NCBI GenBank assembly: GCA_021784205.1
Contig: JAJXTB010000012.1
Location: 1 to 37,283, forward strand
Direction: 5' to 3'
DNA length: 37,283 bases
Source: Actinomycetes bacterium
Lineage (GTDB): Bacteria > Actinomycetota > Acidimicrobiia > Acidimicrobiales > RAAP-2
This document shows, in pieces, positions 24,956 to 32,815 of the stretch. Both the position numbers and the translations under genes were made by a program. The notes beneath the pieces are model-generated. The model saw nothing but the letters and a program-made list of their open reading frames with translations. It ran no database searches and was not told the DNA's origin. Each line of letters begins with the position of its first letter. Positions within the stretch are counted from its first letter, which is position 1.

Positions 24956-27025
24956 GTGCCCCTGGAACTCAACGCGTTCGGACCGGAGCGCTTCTCGAGC
25001 CGCGAGCTGTCGCGGCTCGAATTCGGCGCGCGCCTGCTCGACCTCGCCGAGGATCACCGCCTGCCGGTGCTCGAGCGCTGCAAGTTCGTCGCGATCTTCG
25101 CCGACATGATCGACGAGTTCTTCCAGGTGCGCGTGGTCAGCCTGGAGGACAAGGTGGCCGCTGGAGTCCAGACCCCCTCGGTGGACGGGGTTCGACCCCG
25201 CCAGCAACTCGCCGCCATCCGTGAACGGGTTCTCTCGCTGGTCGAGCGACAAGACCGCGTGGTTCTCGACCAGCTCGTGCCTGAGCTCGCACGTAGCGGC
25301 ATCGCCCTGGTGCACCACGCCGATCTCACCGAGGCCGAAGTGGAACGTCTCTCGACTTACTTCGACGAGAACGTCTATCCGGTCCTAACGCCCCTCGCGG
25401 TTGACCCCGGACATCCCTTTCCGATGATCTCGAACCTTTCGCTCAACATCGCGGTGACCGTGCGCGATGACGCGACGGGTGAGGAGCGCAGCGCGCGCAT
25501 CAAGGTTCCCAATTCACTGCCGCGATTCCTGTCCACGGGATCCGGACGGTGGTGCCTGCTTGAGGAATTGATTATGGCAAACCTCGGCCGGCTCTTTCCC
25601 GGTATGACCCTGGGGCGTGCGGACCTCTTTCGTGTGACGCGCAACGCGGACCTGACCCTTGAAGAGGACGAGGCCGACGACCTCCTGGTCGCCCTCGAGG
25701 TCGAGTTGCGTCGCCGGCGTTTTGGCGAGGCCCTGCGCGTCGAGATCCAAAGTGGCATGTCCAAGGACTATCTTGACCTGCTCGTCGACCAGCTGGACCT
25801 GGATCCGTCCAACGTCTACGTGACCGACGCGCCGCTGGGCCTTCACGACCTGTGGAGCCTCTACGCCTTCGACCGGCCGGATCTCAAGGGCGAGGGCTGG
25901 TCGCCGCTCACTCCAGCCCGACTGCTCGCGGGCGACCACGTGGGCGATATCTTCGCCGCCATTCGAGAGGGCGACATCCTTCTTCACCATCCCTACGAGT
26001 CCTTCGCCGACTCGGTCGAGATGTTCATCGCCCAGGCGGCCGACGACCCCAAGGTGGTCGGCATCAAGCAGACGCTCTATCGCACGTCGGGTGACTCGCC
26101 GGTGGTGGGCGCGCTGATCCGTGCGGCCGAGCGGGGCAAGCAGGTCGTGGCCCTCGTCGAGCTGAAGGCGCGCTTTGACGAGGCGGCCAATATCGAGTGG
26201 GCCAAGGCGCTCGAAGACGCCGGGGTGCACGTGGTCTACGGCGTGGTGGGACTCAAGACCCACTCCAAGACGGCCCTGGTCGTGCGCAGCGAGGGCGAGA
26301 CGACTGCGCGCTACGTCCACGTGGCCACGGGCAACTACAACTCCAAGACTGCGCGCACCTACGAGGACTTCGGGCTGCTCACCTGTGACGCGGACATCAC
26401 CCACGACATCGGCGAGCTGTTCAACTTCCTGACCGGATTCGCCCGTAACGCCAATTACCGCAAGATCATCGTCAGTCCGACGATCTCTCGCTCGCGCATC
26501 ATCGAGCTCATCAATGTCCAGCGCGATCTCGGCGAGCGCGGGCGCATCGCCATCAAGGTGAACGGTCTCACGGATCCGAGCATCATCGACGCGCTCTATG
26601 AGGCGAGTTACGCCGGCGCCGCGATCCGCCTCGAGGTGCGCACATTGTGCTGCCTGCGTCCCGGTATAGAGGGCTTGTCGGAGAACATCACCGTACACTC
26701 GCTGGTCGGGGAGTTCCTCGAGCACTCGCGACTCTTCGTCTTCGGCGAGGCGGGTCGAGATGACTTCTCCGTCTTCATCGGTTCGGCTGACCTCATGGAG
26801 CGCAACCTCGACCGGCGCGTCGAGGTGATGGTGCCCATCGAGGACCCGGTGCTCGCCGCCGAGATCGTTGAGGCCTTCGAGGTGACGTGGCGCGACGACC
26901 GCTTTACCTGGCAACTGGGAACCGACCGACGTTGGCGGCGCCTCACGTCGGTCGAAGAGTTCTCCGCGCAGGAGGAGTTCAAACGGCGCTCGCTGGCCCG
27001 TTCCCGTTCGCTGGCGGCGCGCTGA
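24956..27025 (+). CDS. ppk1: Polyphosphate kinase 1
   Basis: PPK1 reversibly polymerises ATP gamma-phosphate into inorganic polyphosphate. The 689-residue protein has the N-terminal SSRELSRLEFGARLLDLA segment and HHPYESFADSVEMF. The phospho-accepting His lies in LKTHSKTALVVR (about H436, matching E. coli H435), followed by YVHVATGNYNSKTARTYEDFG. The conserved C-terminal parts NITVHSLVGEFLEHSR and GSADLMERNLDRRVEV are present too. I start at GTG 24956 because AAGGAG lies 10 nt upstream and the length then equals the E. coli enzyme. An earlier in-frame GTG at 24935 adds seven residues and has no Shine-Dalgarno. The 3' end overlaps the convergent membrane protein gene by 47 bp. Confidence 0.95.
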   Translation: MPLELNAFGPERFSSRELSRLEFGARLLDLAEDHRLPVLERCKFVAIFADMIDEFFQVRVVSLEDKVAAGVQTPSVDGVRPRQQLAAIRERVLSLVERQDRVVLDQLVPELARSGIALVHHADLTEAEVERLSTYFDENVYPVLTPLAVDPGHPFPMISNLSLNIAVTVRDDATGEERSARIKVPNSLPRFLSTGSGRWCLLEELIMANLGRLFPGMTLGRADLFRVTRNADLTLEEDEADDLLVALEVELRRRRFGEALRVEIQSGMSKDYLDLLVDQLDLDPSNVYVTDAPLGLHDLWSLYAFDRPDLKGEGWSPLTPARLLAGDHVGDIFAAIREGDILLHHPYESFADSVEMFIAQAADDPKVVGIKQTLYRTSGDSPVVGALIRAAERGKQVVALVELKARFDEAANIEWAKALEDAGVHVVYGVVGLKTHSKTALVVRSEGETTARYVHVATGNYNSKTARTYEDFGLLTCDADITHDIGELFNFLTGFARNANYRKIIVSPTISRSRIIELINVQRDLGERGRIAIKVNGLTDPSIIDALYEASYAGAAIRLEVRTLCCLRPGIEGLSENITVHSLVGEFLEHSRLFVFGEAGRDDFSVFIGSADLMERNLDRRVEVMVPIEDPVLAAEIVEAFEVTWRDDRFTWQLGTDRRWRRLTSVEEFSAQEEFKRRSLARSRSLAAR

Positions 27026-28034
27026 CCTCTCGACGCCACTGCAGGCTCGCGTAGGCCGCGCCGCCGATGGGGATCGGGATCCAGAAGTTCACCAGTCGGT
27101 AGGCGAGCACGGCCATGATTGCCTGGCTGTGGGGAACGCCGAAGGGGACGATCGTTCCGATCAAGACGCCCTCGACGACGCCGAGCCCGGCGGGAGTGAG
27201 GGGGATCGCGGCGAGAACGTTGGCCAGGCCGTAGGCGACAAGCAGGTCGATGGGCGACATCACGTGGCCGAAGGCCCAGATGAAGACCCACAGGCAGGTC
27301 GCGTCGAAGAGCCAGTTCAACCCCGCCCACGTGAACGCCCACCACAGGGTCCGCCGGTTCGCGATCAGGACCTTGATGCGCTCGGCGACCTTTTCGAGAA
27401 GCGCCGATACCTTGTCGGGGTCCAGGGCCGGGATCCGCGCGGCGATCGCGCGCAGCCAGGCGTCGGCGTGACGCTGGCCGCGCGTCAACAGAACCAGGGT
27501 GCCGAAGAACGCGGCGAGCAGGAAGACCCCGGCGAGCGCGGCGAAGCCGTAGGAGGGGTTGAATCCGCGCAGGGGGATCGAGATCACCAACGCCACCCAG
27601 AAGATGAGGTTGAGCACGACCGCCGAGCCCGTGCCCTGGGTGGCCAGGCCGAAGGCGTTGGTCTCCTTTGGCACCCCCAGTTCGTTGAAGATCCGATACG
27701 ACAGGGCGCCGGCCGGCGCGGTGCCGCCGGGCACCACGTGGCTGATGGCGAGTCCCGCGAGGTTCACCCGCAGGGTGTTGAAGCGTCCGGGGGAGTAGGG
27801 ATAGAGCACGGTGCGCGTGAGCTCGACGTAGCTGTAGATCGCCGCCATCTCGAAGACCACGGCCAGGGCGACAACGAAGGGATTGAGCGAGGAAAGCAGG
27901 TTCAGCCTCTGGCGCGCCGAGGCGAACTGGGGCAGGACGAAGTACTCGAAGACGAAGACCAGGAGACCCACACTCAGGATGATGCGGATCTCGCGGGGCA
28001 TCGTGAAGCGCTTGCGAGGACTGGGTTCGGGCAT
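26979..28034 (-). CDS. Membrane protein of the LPG synthase TM/flippase-like family (UPF0104)
   Basis: The 351-residue protein has about eight spans and the family's marks: FEMAAIYSYVELTRTV, then NLAGLAISHVVPGGTAPAGALSY and a late PLTPAGLGVVEGVL. These belong to the membrane domain of lysylphosphatidylglycerol synthase (MprF-type, PF03706-like). There is no C-terminal aminoacyl transferase domain, so it is a TM-only member; such proteins are proposed lipid or polyprenyl-glycan transporters or transferases. It lies divergent to a polyprenol-phosphate-mannose-synthase-like gene, which fits a role in lipid-linked sugar metabolism (inference). The ATG at 28034 has GAAGAAGG about 4 nt upstream. 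The stop lies inside the ppk1 3' end. Confidence 0.88.
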   Translation of the reverse strand: MPEPSPRKRFTMPREIRIILSVGLLVFVFEYFVLPQFASARQRLNLLSSLNPFVVALAVVFEMAAIYSYVELTRTVLYPYSPGRFNTLRVNLAGLAISHVVPGGTAPAGALSYRIFNELGVPKETNAFGLATQGTGSAVVLNLIFWVALVISIPLRGFNPSYGFAALAGVFLLAAFFGTLVLLTRGQRHADAWLRAIAARIPALDPDKVSALLEKVAERIKVLIANRRTLWWAFTWAGLNWLFDATCLWVFIWAFGHVMSPIDLLVAYGLANVLAAIPLTPAGLGVVEGVLIGTIVPFGVPHSQAIMAVLAYRLVNFWIPIPIGGAAYASLQWRREVSAPPANGNGPASAV

Positions 28035-28075
28035 GGACCTTCTTCGTGTTGCGGCTCCGGGCGCTCTGAAAGAGC

Positions 28076-28081
28076 AGTCTA
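28076..28081 (-). promoter_or_regulatory. -10-like TAGACT for the flippase-like gene
   Basis: On the - strand TAGACT lies about 40 nt before the ATG at 28034, whose leader holds GAAGAAGG and a small hairpin (GCTCT-GAA-AGAGC, 28063-28075). It would give a conventional led transcript, divergent from the neighbouring GT2 gene. Confidence 0.3.
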
Positions 28082-28092
28082 GAGGGCCAAAC

Positions 28093-28098
28093 TAGAAT
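28093..28098 (+). promoter_or_regulatory. -10 box TAGAAT for the GT2 gene, leaderless
   Basis: TAGAAT ends exactly 6 nt before the GTG at 28105, predicting transcription from the start codon itself. No Shine-Dalgarno is visible. Confidence 0.5.
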
Positions 28099-28104
28099 CG
28101 CCCG

Positions 28105-28824
28105 GTGCGCGTTTTGGTGGTTCTGCCCACGTATAACGAGATTTTGAACATCGACGCGATGGTGCGCGCCCTACGCGACGTCGTGCCCGCGGCGGACATC
28201 CTCGTGGTCGACGACGCCAGTCCCGACGGCACCGCGGACGCGGTGCGCTCGCTGTCGAGCGAGTTGGGACGCATCGAGCTGCTCTCTCGCGCGGCTAAGT
28301 CCGGGTTGGGCAGCGCCTACCGCGCGGGTTTCGCGTGGGGCCTCGAGCGCGGTTACGACCACTTCGTGGAGATCGACTGTGACTTCTCCCATGACCCCGC
28401 GGCGCTGGTTCGCCTGCTCGAGCTCGGCGAGACCCACGACGTGGTGATCGGCTCGCGCTACATTCCCGGTGGTTCGATTCCCAAGTGGTCGCTGCCGCGC
28501 CGACTGCTCTCGCGACTGGGCAACCAGTACGCGTCGATCATGCTGGGACTGGGCGTGGCCGACTCGACCGCGGGGTATCGCGTCTACTCGAGCCGGGCCC
28601 TGGAGGTCATCGACTTCGCGACGGTGGGCGCCGATGGCTACGGATTCCAGATCGAGATGACCTATCGGGCGCGCCGCGGCGGAGCGAGCATCATCGAGTC
28701 GCCGATCGCCTTTCGCGATCGCACCCGGGGTGAGTCCAAGATGTCCGGCGCGATCGTCCTCGAAGCCCTCGTCCTGGTCACCCGCTGGGGCGTCGAACGC
28801 CTGGTGCGCTCTCGGACGAACTAG
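28105..28824 (+). CDS. Polyprenol-phosphate mannose synthase-like glycosyltransferase (GT2)
   Basis: A 239-residue GT2 enzyme closely resembling DPM1/Ppm1 domain 2, which transfers mannose from GDP-mannose to polyprenyl phosphate. Visible are VLPTYNEILNI, the nucleotide-binding VVDDASPDGTADAV, KSGLGSAYRAGFAWG and the metal-binding EIDCDFSHDP. DCD stands in place of the usual DAD; the flanking acids are kept. VIGSRYIPGG, DSTAGYRVYS and FRDRTRGESKM complete the family signature. There are no membrane spans, as in the cytosolic mycobacterial domain. The true sugar and lipid are inferred from family only. Its stop shares a CTAG with the stop of the convergent menF gene. Confidence 0.9.
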   Translation: MRVLVVLPTYNEILNIDAMVRALRDVVPAADILVVDDASPDGTADAVRSLSSELGRIELLSRAAKSGLGSAYRAGFAWGLERGYDHFVEIDCDFSHDPAALVRLLELGETHDVVIGSRYIPGGSIPKWSLPRRLLSRLGNQYASIMLGLGVADSTAGYRVYSSRALEVIDFATVGADGYGFQIEMTYRARRGGASIIESPIAFRDRTRGESKMSGAIVLEALVLVTRWGVERLVRSRTN

Positions 28825-30056
28825 ATGCGCTCGGCGAGCAGCGCCCCGAGTACGCTCGAGAGCTTGTCGCGAGTCTCCTCGCGCTCAGCGGTCGGGTCGG
28901 ACTCGCTGACAATACCCGCGCCGGCCCAGGCCTCGAAGGTGGCGCCGCGCACCAGCACGCCGCGGATTCCCACCCACCACTCGCCGTCGCCACGCTCGTC
29001 GACCCAGCCGAGCGGGCCCGCGTAGTGGCCTCGCGGCGTCTCTTCGAGCTCGCCGATGAGATCGTGGGCCGCCTGACGCGGGATGCCGCCGACCGCGGCG
29101 GTGGGGTGCAAGAGGGCCAGCACGCTGAGTGCGTTTGGCGCGCCGTCGCGCGCGCTCGCGCGAATCCACGTGCCGAGATGCGCAACACTGCGCAGCGCCA
29201 CGATTGAAGGAGTGGCATCAGCCTCGATGTCCTCGAAGTGACGAGCCAGCAGTTGGACCAGGTCATCCACGAGCACGGCGTGCTCGTGGAGGTTCTTGGT
29301 GCTGCCGAGCAGCCAGGTCTGGTAGTCGTCGGGGGCCACGTGGGCCGGCAGGGCGATCGTGCCGGCGAGGGGGTGGCAGGTGACCGTGGACCCCTCGCGG
29401 CGCGCGAGAAGTTCCGGACTCGCTCCGACGTAGCGCCGCGCGCCCGAGACGGGCAGCGAGTAGACGGTGCACAACGGCTCGCGTCGGCGCAGTCGATCGG
29501 CGAGGGCGGCCGGATCGATCGCCTCGGGCACCGTGCCGAGCACGGCGCGTGCCAGGACGACCTTGTCGAGCTCCTTGCGCCGCAGCAACTCGACCGCGCG
29601 CGCGACGGTGTGCGCGTACTCCTCGGCTGTCGGCTGATAGGTCAAGGAGCGAGGGAATAGCGGCCCCTGGCTCGCGGCCTCTACGTGTGCGAGTAGGTCA
29701 CGCCAGCCGTCGTCACCGTCGAGGGCACTGACCCAGGTCGAGCCGTCACGCAATCGCGTGAACGTGTAACGCGGGACCTCGAGGTGCGAAGCATCGCCGC
29801 GTTCGAAAGGCAGCGACGCGAAGGCGACGACGCCGCTGCCGCTGGGGCCGTCGTCGCCGGAGAGCTCGTGGGCCGCCAACTGTTCGCGCGCATCGCGAGG
29901 CGACTCGAGGCCGCCGGGCAGCTCAATCGTGGTTGCCACGTCACCCAGGCCCGCCCGCAGGACCTCGGGGGTCTCTACAAGCCAGCCATCTCGCGCGCTC
30001 AGTGTGCGCACTGCCGCGAGGTCCTGACTCTCCACACGCGAGCGGACGAATCTCAC
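28821..30056 (-). CDS. menF: Isochorismate synthase (MenF/EntC/DhbC family)
   Basis: This enzyme converts chorismate to isochorismate, the first committed step of menaquinone synthesis. The 411-residue protein has a variable N-terminal half and a conserved chorismate-binding half. The latter shows ELDKVVLARAV (general-base Lys), VGASPELLARREG, CHPLAGTIALP and VAHLGTWIRA. LLHPTAAVGGIPRQAA, HYAGPLGWVDERGDGEW and WAGAGIVSESDPTAEREET follow. The YAGPxGW and late acidic motifs favour isochorismate synthase over anthranilate synthase. Being in one operon with the menG gene (ATGA overlap) supports menaquinone over siderophore synthesis. Confidence 0.92.
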   Translation of the reverse strand: MRFVRSRVESQDLAAVRTLSARDGWLVETPEVLRAGLGDVATTIELPGGLESPRDAREQLAAHELSGDDGPSGSGVVAFASLPFERGDASHLEVPRYTFTRLRDGSTWVSALDGDDGWRDLLAHVEAASQGPLFPRSLTYQPTAEEYAHTVARAVELLRRKELDKVVLARAVLGTVPEAIDPAALADRLRRREPLCTVYSLPVSGARRYVGASPELLARREGSTVTCHPLAGTIALPAHVAPDDYQTWLLGSTKNLHEHAVLVDDLVQLLARHFEDIEADATPSIVALRSVAHLGTWIRASARDGAPNALSVLALLHPTAAVGGIPRQAAHDLIGELEETPRGHYAGPLGWVDERGDGEWWVGIRGVLVRGATFEAWAGAGIVSESDPTAEREETRDKLSSVLGALLAERI

Positions 30057-30745
30057 GAGGACCTCGTGGCGAGGAATTGCTGACTGAGCCCTCCCATCAC
30101 GCGACGATGGTTGATGGCCCGAAAGCCAGCCTGGCGCAGCATGTCGGCGATCCGCTCAGCCTCGGGCAGATAGGCCGTTGAGGCCGGCAGGTAGTGATAG
30201 GCAGTGCGATCCGAGACCAATGACCCGATGACGGGCACGACCCTGCGAAACCAGAGCCGAAAGCCGGCGCGTAGCAGTCCGGCGCGCGGCTCGGCCACCT
30301 CGAGTAGCGAAATGCGCCCACCGGGGCGCGTCACTCGGGCCATCTCGTCAAAGGCCGCCTGCAGGTTGGTGAAGTTGCGCAAGGCGTAGCCGCAGGTGAT
30401 CCCGTCGAAGGAGCTGTCGCGAAAGGGGAGCGTGGTCGCGTCGGCCTGCACGCGCTCGGGCATGTCACGTCCCGCGGCCAGCATGCCGAAGCTGAGATCG
30501 ACCGCGACGGCACGCTGGCCCTGTCGGGCGAGCTCGCGTGTGAAGTCACCGGTGCCCGCCGCGAGGTCGAGCACCGTGCTCGCCGCGGGCAGACGCAGGT
30601 CGGCGACGGCCCGACGGCGCCAGCGCGCGTCGAGACCGAAGGTCATGAGACGGTTCACCAGCTCGTAGCGCGGGGCGATCGCGTCAAACATGGCGCGCAC
30701 CTGGCGCGTCTTCTCCTCGCCCTGGGGCAGGTGGGTCGCGTCCAT
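30053..30745 (-). CDS. menG: Demethylmenaquinone methyltransferase (UbiE/MenG family)
   Basis: MenG methylates demethylmenaquinone with S-adenosylmethionine in the last step of menaquinone synthesis. The 230-residue protein begins EKTRQVRAMFDAIAPRYELVN, followed by MTFGLDARWRR, the SAM-binding VLDLAAGTGDFT, VAVDLSFGML and the UbiE signature DGITCGYALRNF. The C-terminal YHYLPASTAYLPEAERIADM is also typical. Its ATG lies 3 nt after the stop of the MaoC-like gene, and its stop overlaps the menF start as ATGA. The three genes are therefore almost surely co-transcribed. Confidence 0.94.
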   Translation of the reverse strand: MDATHLPQGEEKTRQVRAMFDAIAPRYELVNRLMTFGLDARWRRRAVADLRLPAASTVLDLAAGTGDFTRELARQGQRAVAVDLSFGMLAAGRDMPERVQADATTLPFRDSSFDGITCGYALRNFTNLQAAFDEMARVTRPGGRISLLEVAEPRAGLLRAGFRLWFRRVVPVIGSLVSDRTAYHYLPASTAYLPEAERIADMLRQAGFRAINHRRVMGGLSQQFLATRSS

Positions 30746-30748
30746 CGA

Positions 30749-31204
30749 CTAGAGGTAGTACCGGTAGACGACCTGGGCGACGCAGGAGGGCTTGGCGGCG
30801 TCGCGCACCTCGACGGTCACGTCCATGGTGACCTGGGCGCCGCCCTCGATGGTCTCCACCGAGGCCAGTGTCGCGCCGGCGCGAATCTCGCTGCCCACAG
30901 GCACGGGACTCGGGAAGCGCACCTTGTTGGTGCCGTAGTTGATGCCCATGGCCACGCCGTCGACGCGCACGACGCCGCTCAGCAGGACCGGGATCATCGA
31001 GAGAGTGAAATAGCCGTGGGCGATGGTGCGCCCGAAGGGCCCGGTCTTGGCGCGCTCGGGATCGACGTGGATCCACTGGTGGTCGCCCGTCGCGTCGGCG
31101 AAGAGGTTGACCGCCTCTTGGGTGACGAGGTGGTAATCGGAGTATCCCAAATGGGTGCCGACGAGGGTTCGCAACTCCTCGATGCCGCTGACGTGCGTGG
31201 TCAT
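30749..31204 (-). CDS. MaoC-like (R)-hydratase/dehydratase, single hot-dog domain
   Basis: The 151-residue protein has the hydratase-2 motif ADATGDHQWIHVDPERA with the catalytic Asp and His (D41, H46). FGRTIAHGYFTLSMIPVLL follows, and the fold ends in a beta strand VAQVVYRYYL. Such single-domain enzymes hydrate trans-2-enoyl-CoA or dehydrate 3-hydroxyacyl-CoA (like actinobacterial HtdZ-type proteins). Its substrate here is unknown. It is the first gene of a three-gene unit with menG and menF, an unusual partner for menaquinone genes. The start at ATG 31204 is fixed by GGGGAGG about 6 nt upstream; earlier in-frame codons extend into the divergent promoter region. Confidence 0.88.
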   Translation of the reverse strand: MTTHVSGIEELRTLVGTHLGYSDYHLVTQEAVNLFADATGDHQWIHVDPERAKTGPFGRTIAHGYFTLSMIPVLLSGVVRVDGVAMGINYGTNKVRFPSPVPVGSEIRAGATLASVETIEGGAQVTMDVTVEVRDAAKPSCVAQVVYRYYL

Positions 31205-31220
31205 ATCAACCTCCCCGGCA

Positions 31221-31248
31221 ATGCTATCGGGGTCGCTCGTTAGGTCGA
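31221..31248 (-). promoter_or_regulatory. Promoter of the maoC-menG-menF unit
   Basis: On the - strand TCGACC and TAGCAT are 16 bp apart in the 60-bp divergent gap. They lie upstream of the strong Shine-Dalgarno GGGGAGG of the MaoC-like gene. The predicted leader is about 10-12 nt. Confidence 0.4.
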
Positions 31249-31252
31249 GTCC

Positions 31253-31258
31253 TACACT
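31253..31258 (+). promoter_or_regulatory. -10 box TACACT for the VIT1/CCC1 gene, leaderless
   Basis: TACACT ends exactly 6 nt before the ATG at 31265. The gap to the start has no Shine-Dalgarno. It lies back to back with the promoter of the - strand operon. Confidence 0.5.
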
Positions 31259-31264
31259 TGTTCC

Positions 31265-31963
31265 ATGAGCGAGACCGCCCACGACGAACACCACCGACAG
31301 ATCGCGGGAGGTTGGGTGCGCGCGGCGATCTTTGGCATCAGCGACGGCTTAGTGACCAACATCTCGTTGATCCTCGGCTTCGCTGGTGCCAATCCGGGCC
31401 ACAGCGTCGTGCGTCTGGCTGGTCTGGCCGGCCTCGTCGCGGGCGGCTTTTCCATGGCGACTGGCGAGTACCTCTCCATGCGCGCCCAAAAGGAGCTCCT
31501 CGAGTACGAGATCGACGTCGAGCGTGCCTCGATAGCCGCCAGTCCCGAGTTGGAGCAGATCGAGCTGCGCGACCTGTTCATGTCGCGCGGCATCGACGCC
31601 GAACTCGCCGAACGGCTGTCTGTGGATTTGATGCGCGACCCGGACCTGGCGTTGCGCACCCACGCGCGCGAGGAGCTCGGCGTGGACCCCTCGGCGACCG
31701 GCTCGCCCTTCGCCGCCGCCATCTCCTCGTTCCTCGCTTTCGCGGTGGGCGCGCTCGTTCCGCTTCTGCCCTGGCTCTGGAGCCAGAGTGGCAACGACGT
31801 GCCCTGGTCGATCGCCTTCTCCGGCGTGACCAGCCTCGCCATTGGCGGCGGCATCGGCTGGTTCACCCGACGAGGCGTGGTGCGCTGGGCGTTGCGCCAG
31901 ACGTGGATCGCCGCGGCCGCGGCCGCGGTCACGTTCTTCGTCGGCCACGCGGTGGGTAGCTAG
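31265..31963 (+). CDS. VIT1/CCC1 family Fe2+/Mn2+ transporter
   Basis: The 232-residue membrane protein opens with a His/Glu/Asp-rich cytoplasmic tail, then the family's first span GGWVRAAIFGISDGLVTNISLILG. GFSMATGEYLSMRAQKELLEYEI is the signature that leads into the metal-binding cytoplasmic helices. Three C-terminal spans complete the usual five-span layout. Family members carry ferrous iron or manganese out of the cytoplasm. There is no N-terminal ferritin-like domain. The stop overlaps that of the convergent mshD within a shared CTAG. The neighbours do not indicate a specific metal role. Confidence 0.9.
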   Translation: MSETAHDEHHRQIAGGWVRAAIFGISDGLVTNISLILGFAGANPGHSVVRLAGLAGLVAGGFSMATGEYLSMRAQKELLEYEIDVERASIAASPELEQIELRDLFMSRGIDAELAERLSVDLMRDPDLALRTHAREELGVDPSATGSPFAAAISSFLAFAVGALVPLLPWLWSQSGNDVPWSIAFSGVTSLAIGGGIGWFTRRGVVRWALRQTWIAAAAAAVTFFVGHAVGS

Positions 31964-32796
31964 CGGCGAAACCTCGTCAGATGGTCTTCTCGCACCAGAG
32001 CGAAGCCCAGTGACTGATAGAGGGCCCGCGCGCTGAGATTGGACTCGTCGACGAAGAGGCCCACCGTGGAGACACCGCGCTGGCGCAGGACGGCGAGACC
32101 CTGGGTGACCATCACGCGTCCCAGTCGGCGGCCTTGAAAGCGTGGGTGGACCGAGATGACGTAGATCTCGCCGAAACGCTCCTGGTAGAGCTCGTGGACC
32201 TTCGTCCAGCACGAGGCGACGAGCTCGCCGTCCATCTCGAGTACGAGGAATCCCGAGGGGTCGAACCACGGCTCGCGCGCCCGCTCGTCGAGGTCGCTCA
32301 GGTGCCAGGCCCCCTGCTCGGGATGGTCGGCGAAGGCTGCGTTGTTCTGTGCGAGCCAGGCGTCCTCGTCGCGCGCCGTGTCGAACGTGCGCAGCGTCGC
32401 GCCCGCGGGCACCGGCTCGATGGGAACGGGCAGGCTCACGCAGAGGAATTGAAGCGTGCGCAGGTCGTGTCCGCCATCGCGGGTCTGGGGACCGCGGGTC
32501 CACCAGTCGACCTGGGCATGGCGCTCGAGCACGCGCGTCAGCAGTTCGGGGTCAAAGCCCCCACCGGCCATTTCCAGGGAGGGTTCGGAGCGCCCAGTCA
32601 CCATCGCGTAGCCGGCGAGATAGCCCTTCTCGTAGCGCAGCCAGTGCTCGGCCGGAGTCTCGTGGATGACCGCACGTCGACGACCCTCGTCGATCGCCTC
32701 GCGGCCCAGGTGCACTTCGAGGTAGTTGAGCCAGGTCAGCACGTCGAGTCGCTGACGGCTCGTCAGCGCCGTCGTCGATTCCCACGTCTCTGGCAT
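31960..32796 (-). CDS. mshD: Mycothiol synthase MshD (tandem GNAT acetyltransferase)
   Basis: MshD acetylates Cys-GlcN-Ins with acetyl-CoA to make mycothiol, the actinobacterial thiol. The 278-residue protein has a degenerate N-terminal GNAT half and an active C-terminal half. The latter shows NNAAFADHPEQGAWHLSDL, WFDPSGFLVLE, SCWTKVHE and YVISVHPRFQGRRLGRVMV (acetyl-CoA binding). The C-terminal motif is SNLSARALYQSLGF. All match mycobacterial MshD; the length is somewhat shorter than its 315. The ATG at 32796 is supported by a TAGCCT box 6 nt upstream. This gene is the best single taxonomic clue to Actinomycetota in the window. Confidence 0.92.
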   Translation of the reverse strand: MPETWESTTALTSRQRLDVLTWLNYLEVHLGREAIDEGRRRAVIHETPAEHWLRYEKGYLAGYAMVTGRSEPSLEMAGGGFDPELLTRVLERHAQVDWWTRGPQTRDGGHDLRTLQFLCVSLPVPIEPVPAGATLRTFDTARDEDAWLAQNNAAFADHPEQGAWHLSDLDERAREPWFDPSGFLVLEMDGELVASCWTKVHELYQERFGEIYVISVHPRFQGRRLGRVMVTQGLAVLRQRGVSTVGLFVDESNLSARALYQSLGFALVREDHLTRFRR

Positions 32797-32802
32797 CTAG
32801 CG

Positions 32803-32808
32803 AGGCTA
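32803..32808 (-). promoter_or_regulatory. -10 box TAGCCT for mshD, leaderless
   Basis: On the - strand TAGCCT ends exactly 6 nt before the mshD ATG, in the 19-bp gap after the small upstream gene. No Shine-Dalgarno is visible. Confidence 0.45.
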
Positions 32809-32815
32809 TCCGGGC

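Noticed and set aside
28063..28075. Hairpin GCTCT-GAA-AGAGC in the leader of the flippase-like gene
   Set aside because: A 5-bp stem is too common by chance to claim as a riboswitch or operator.
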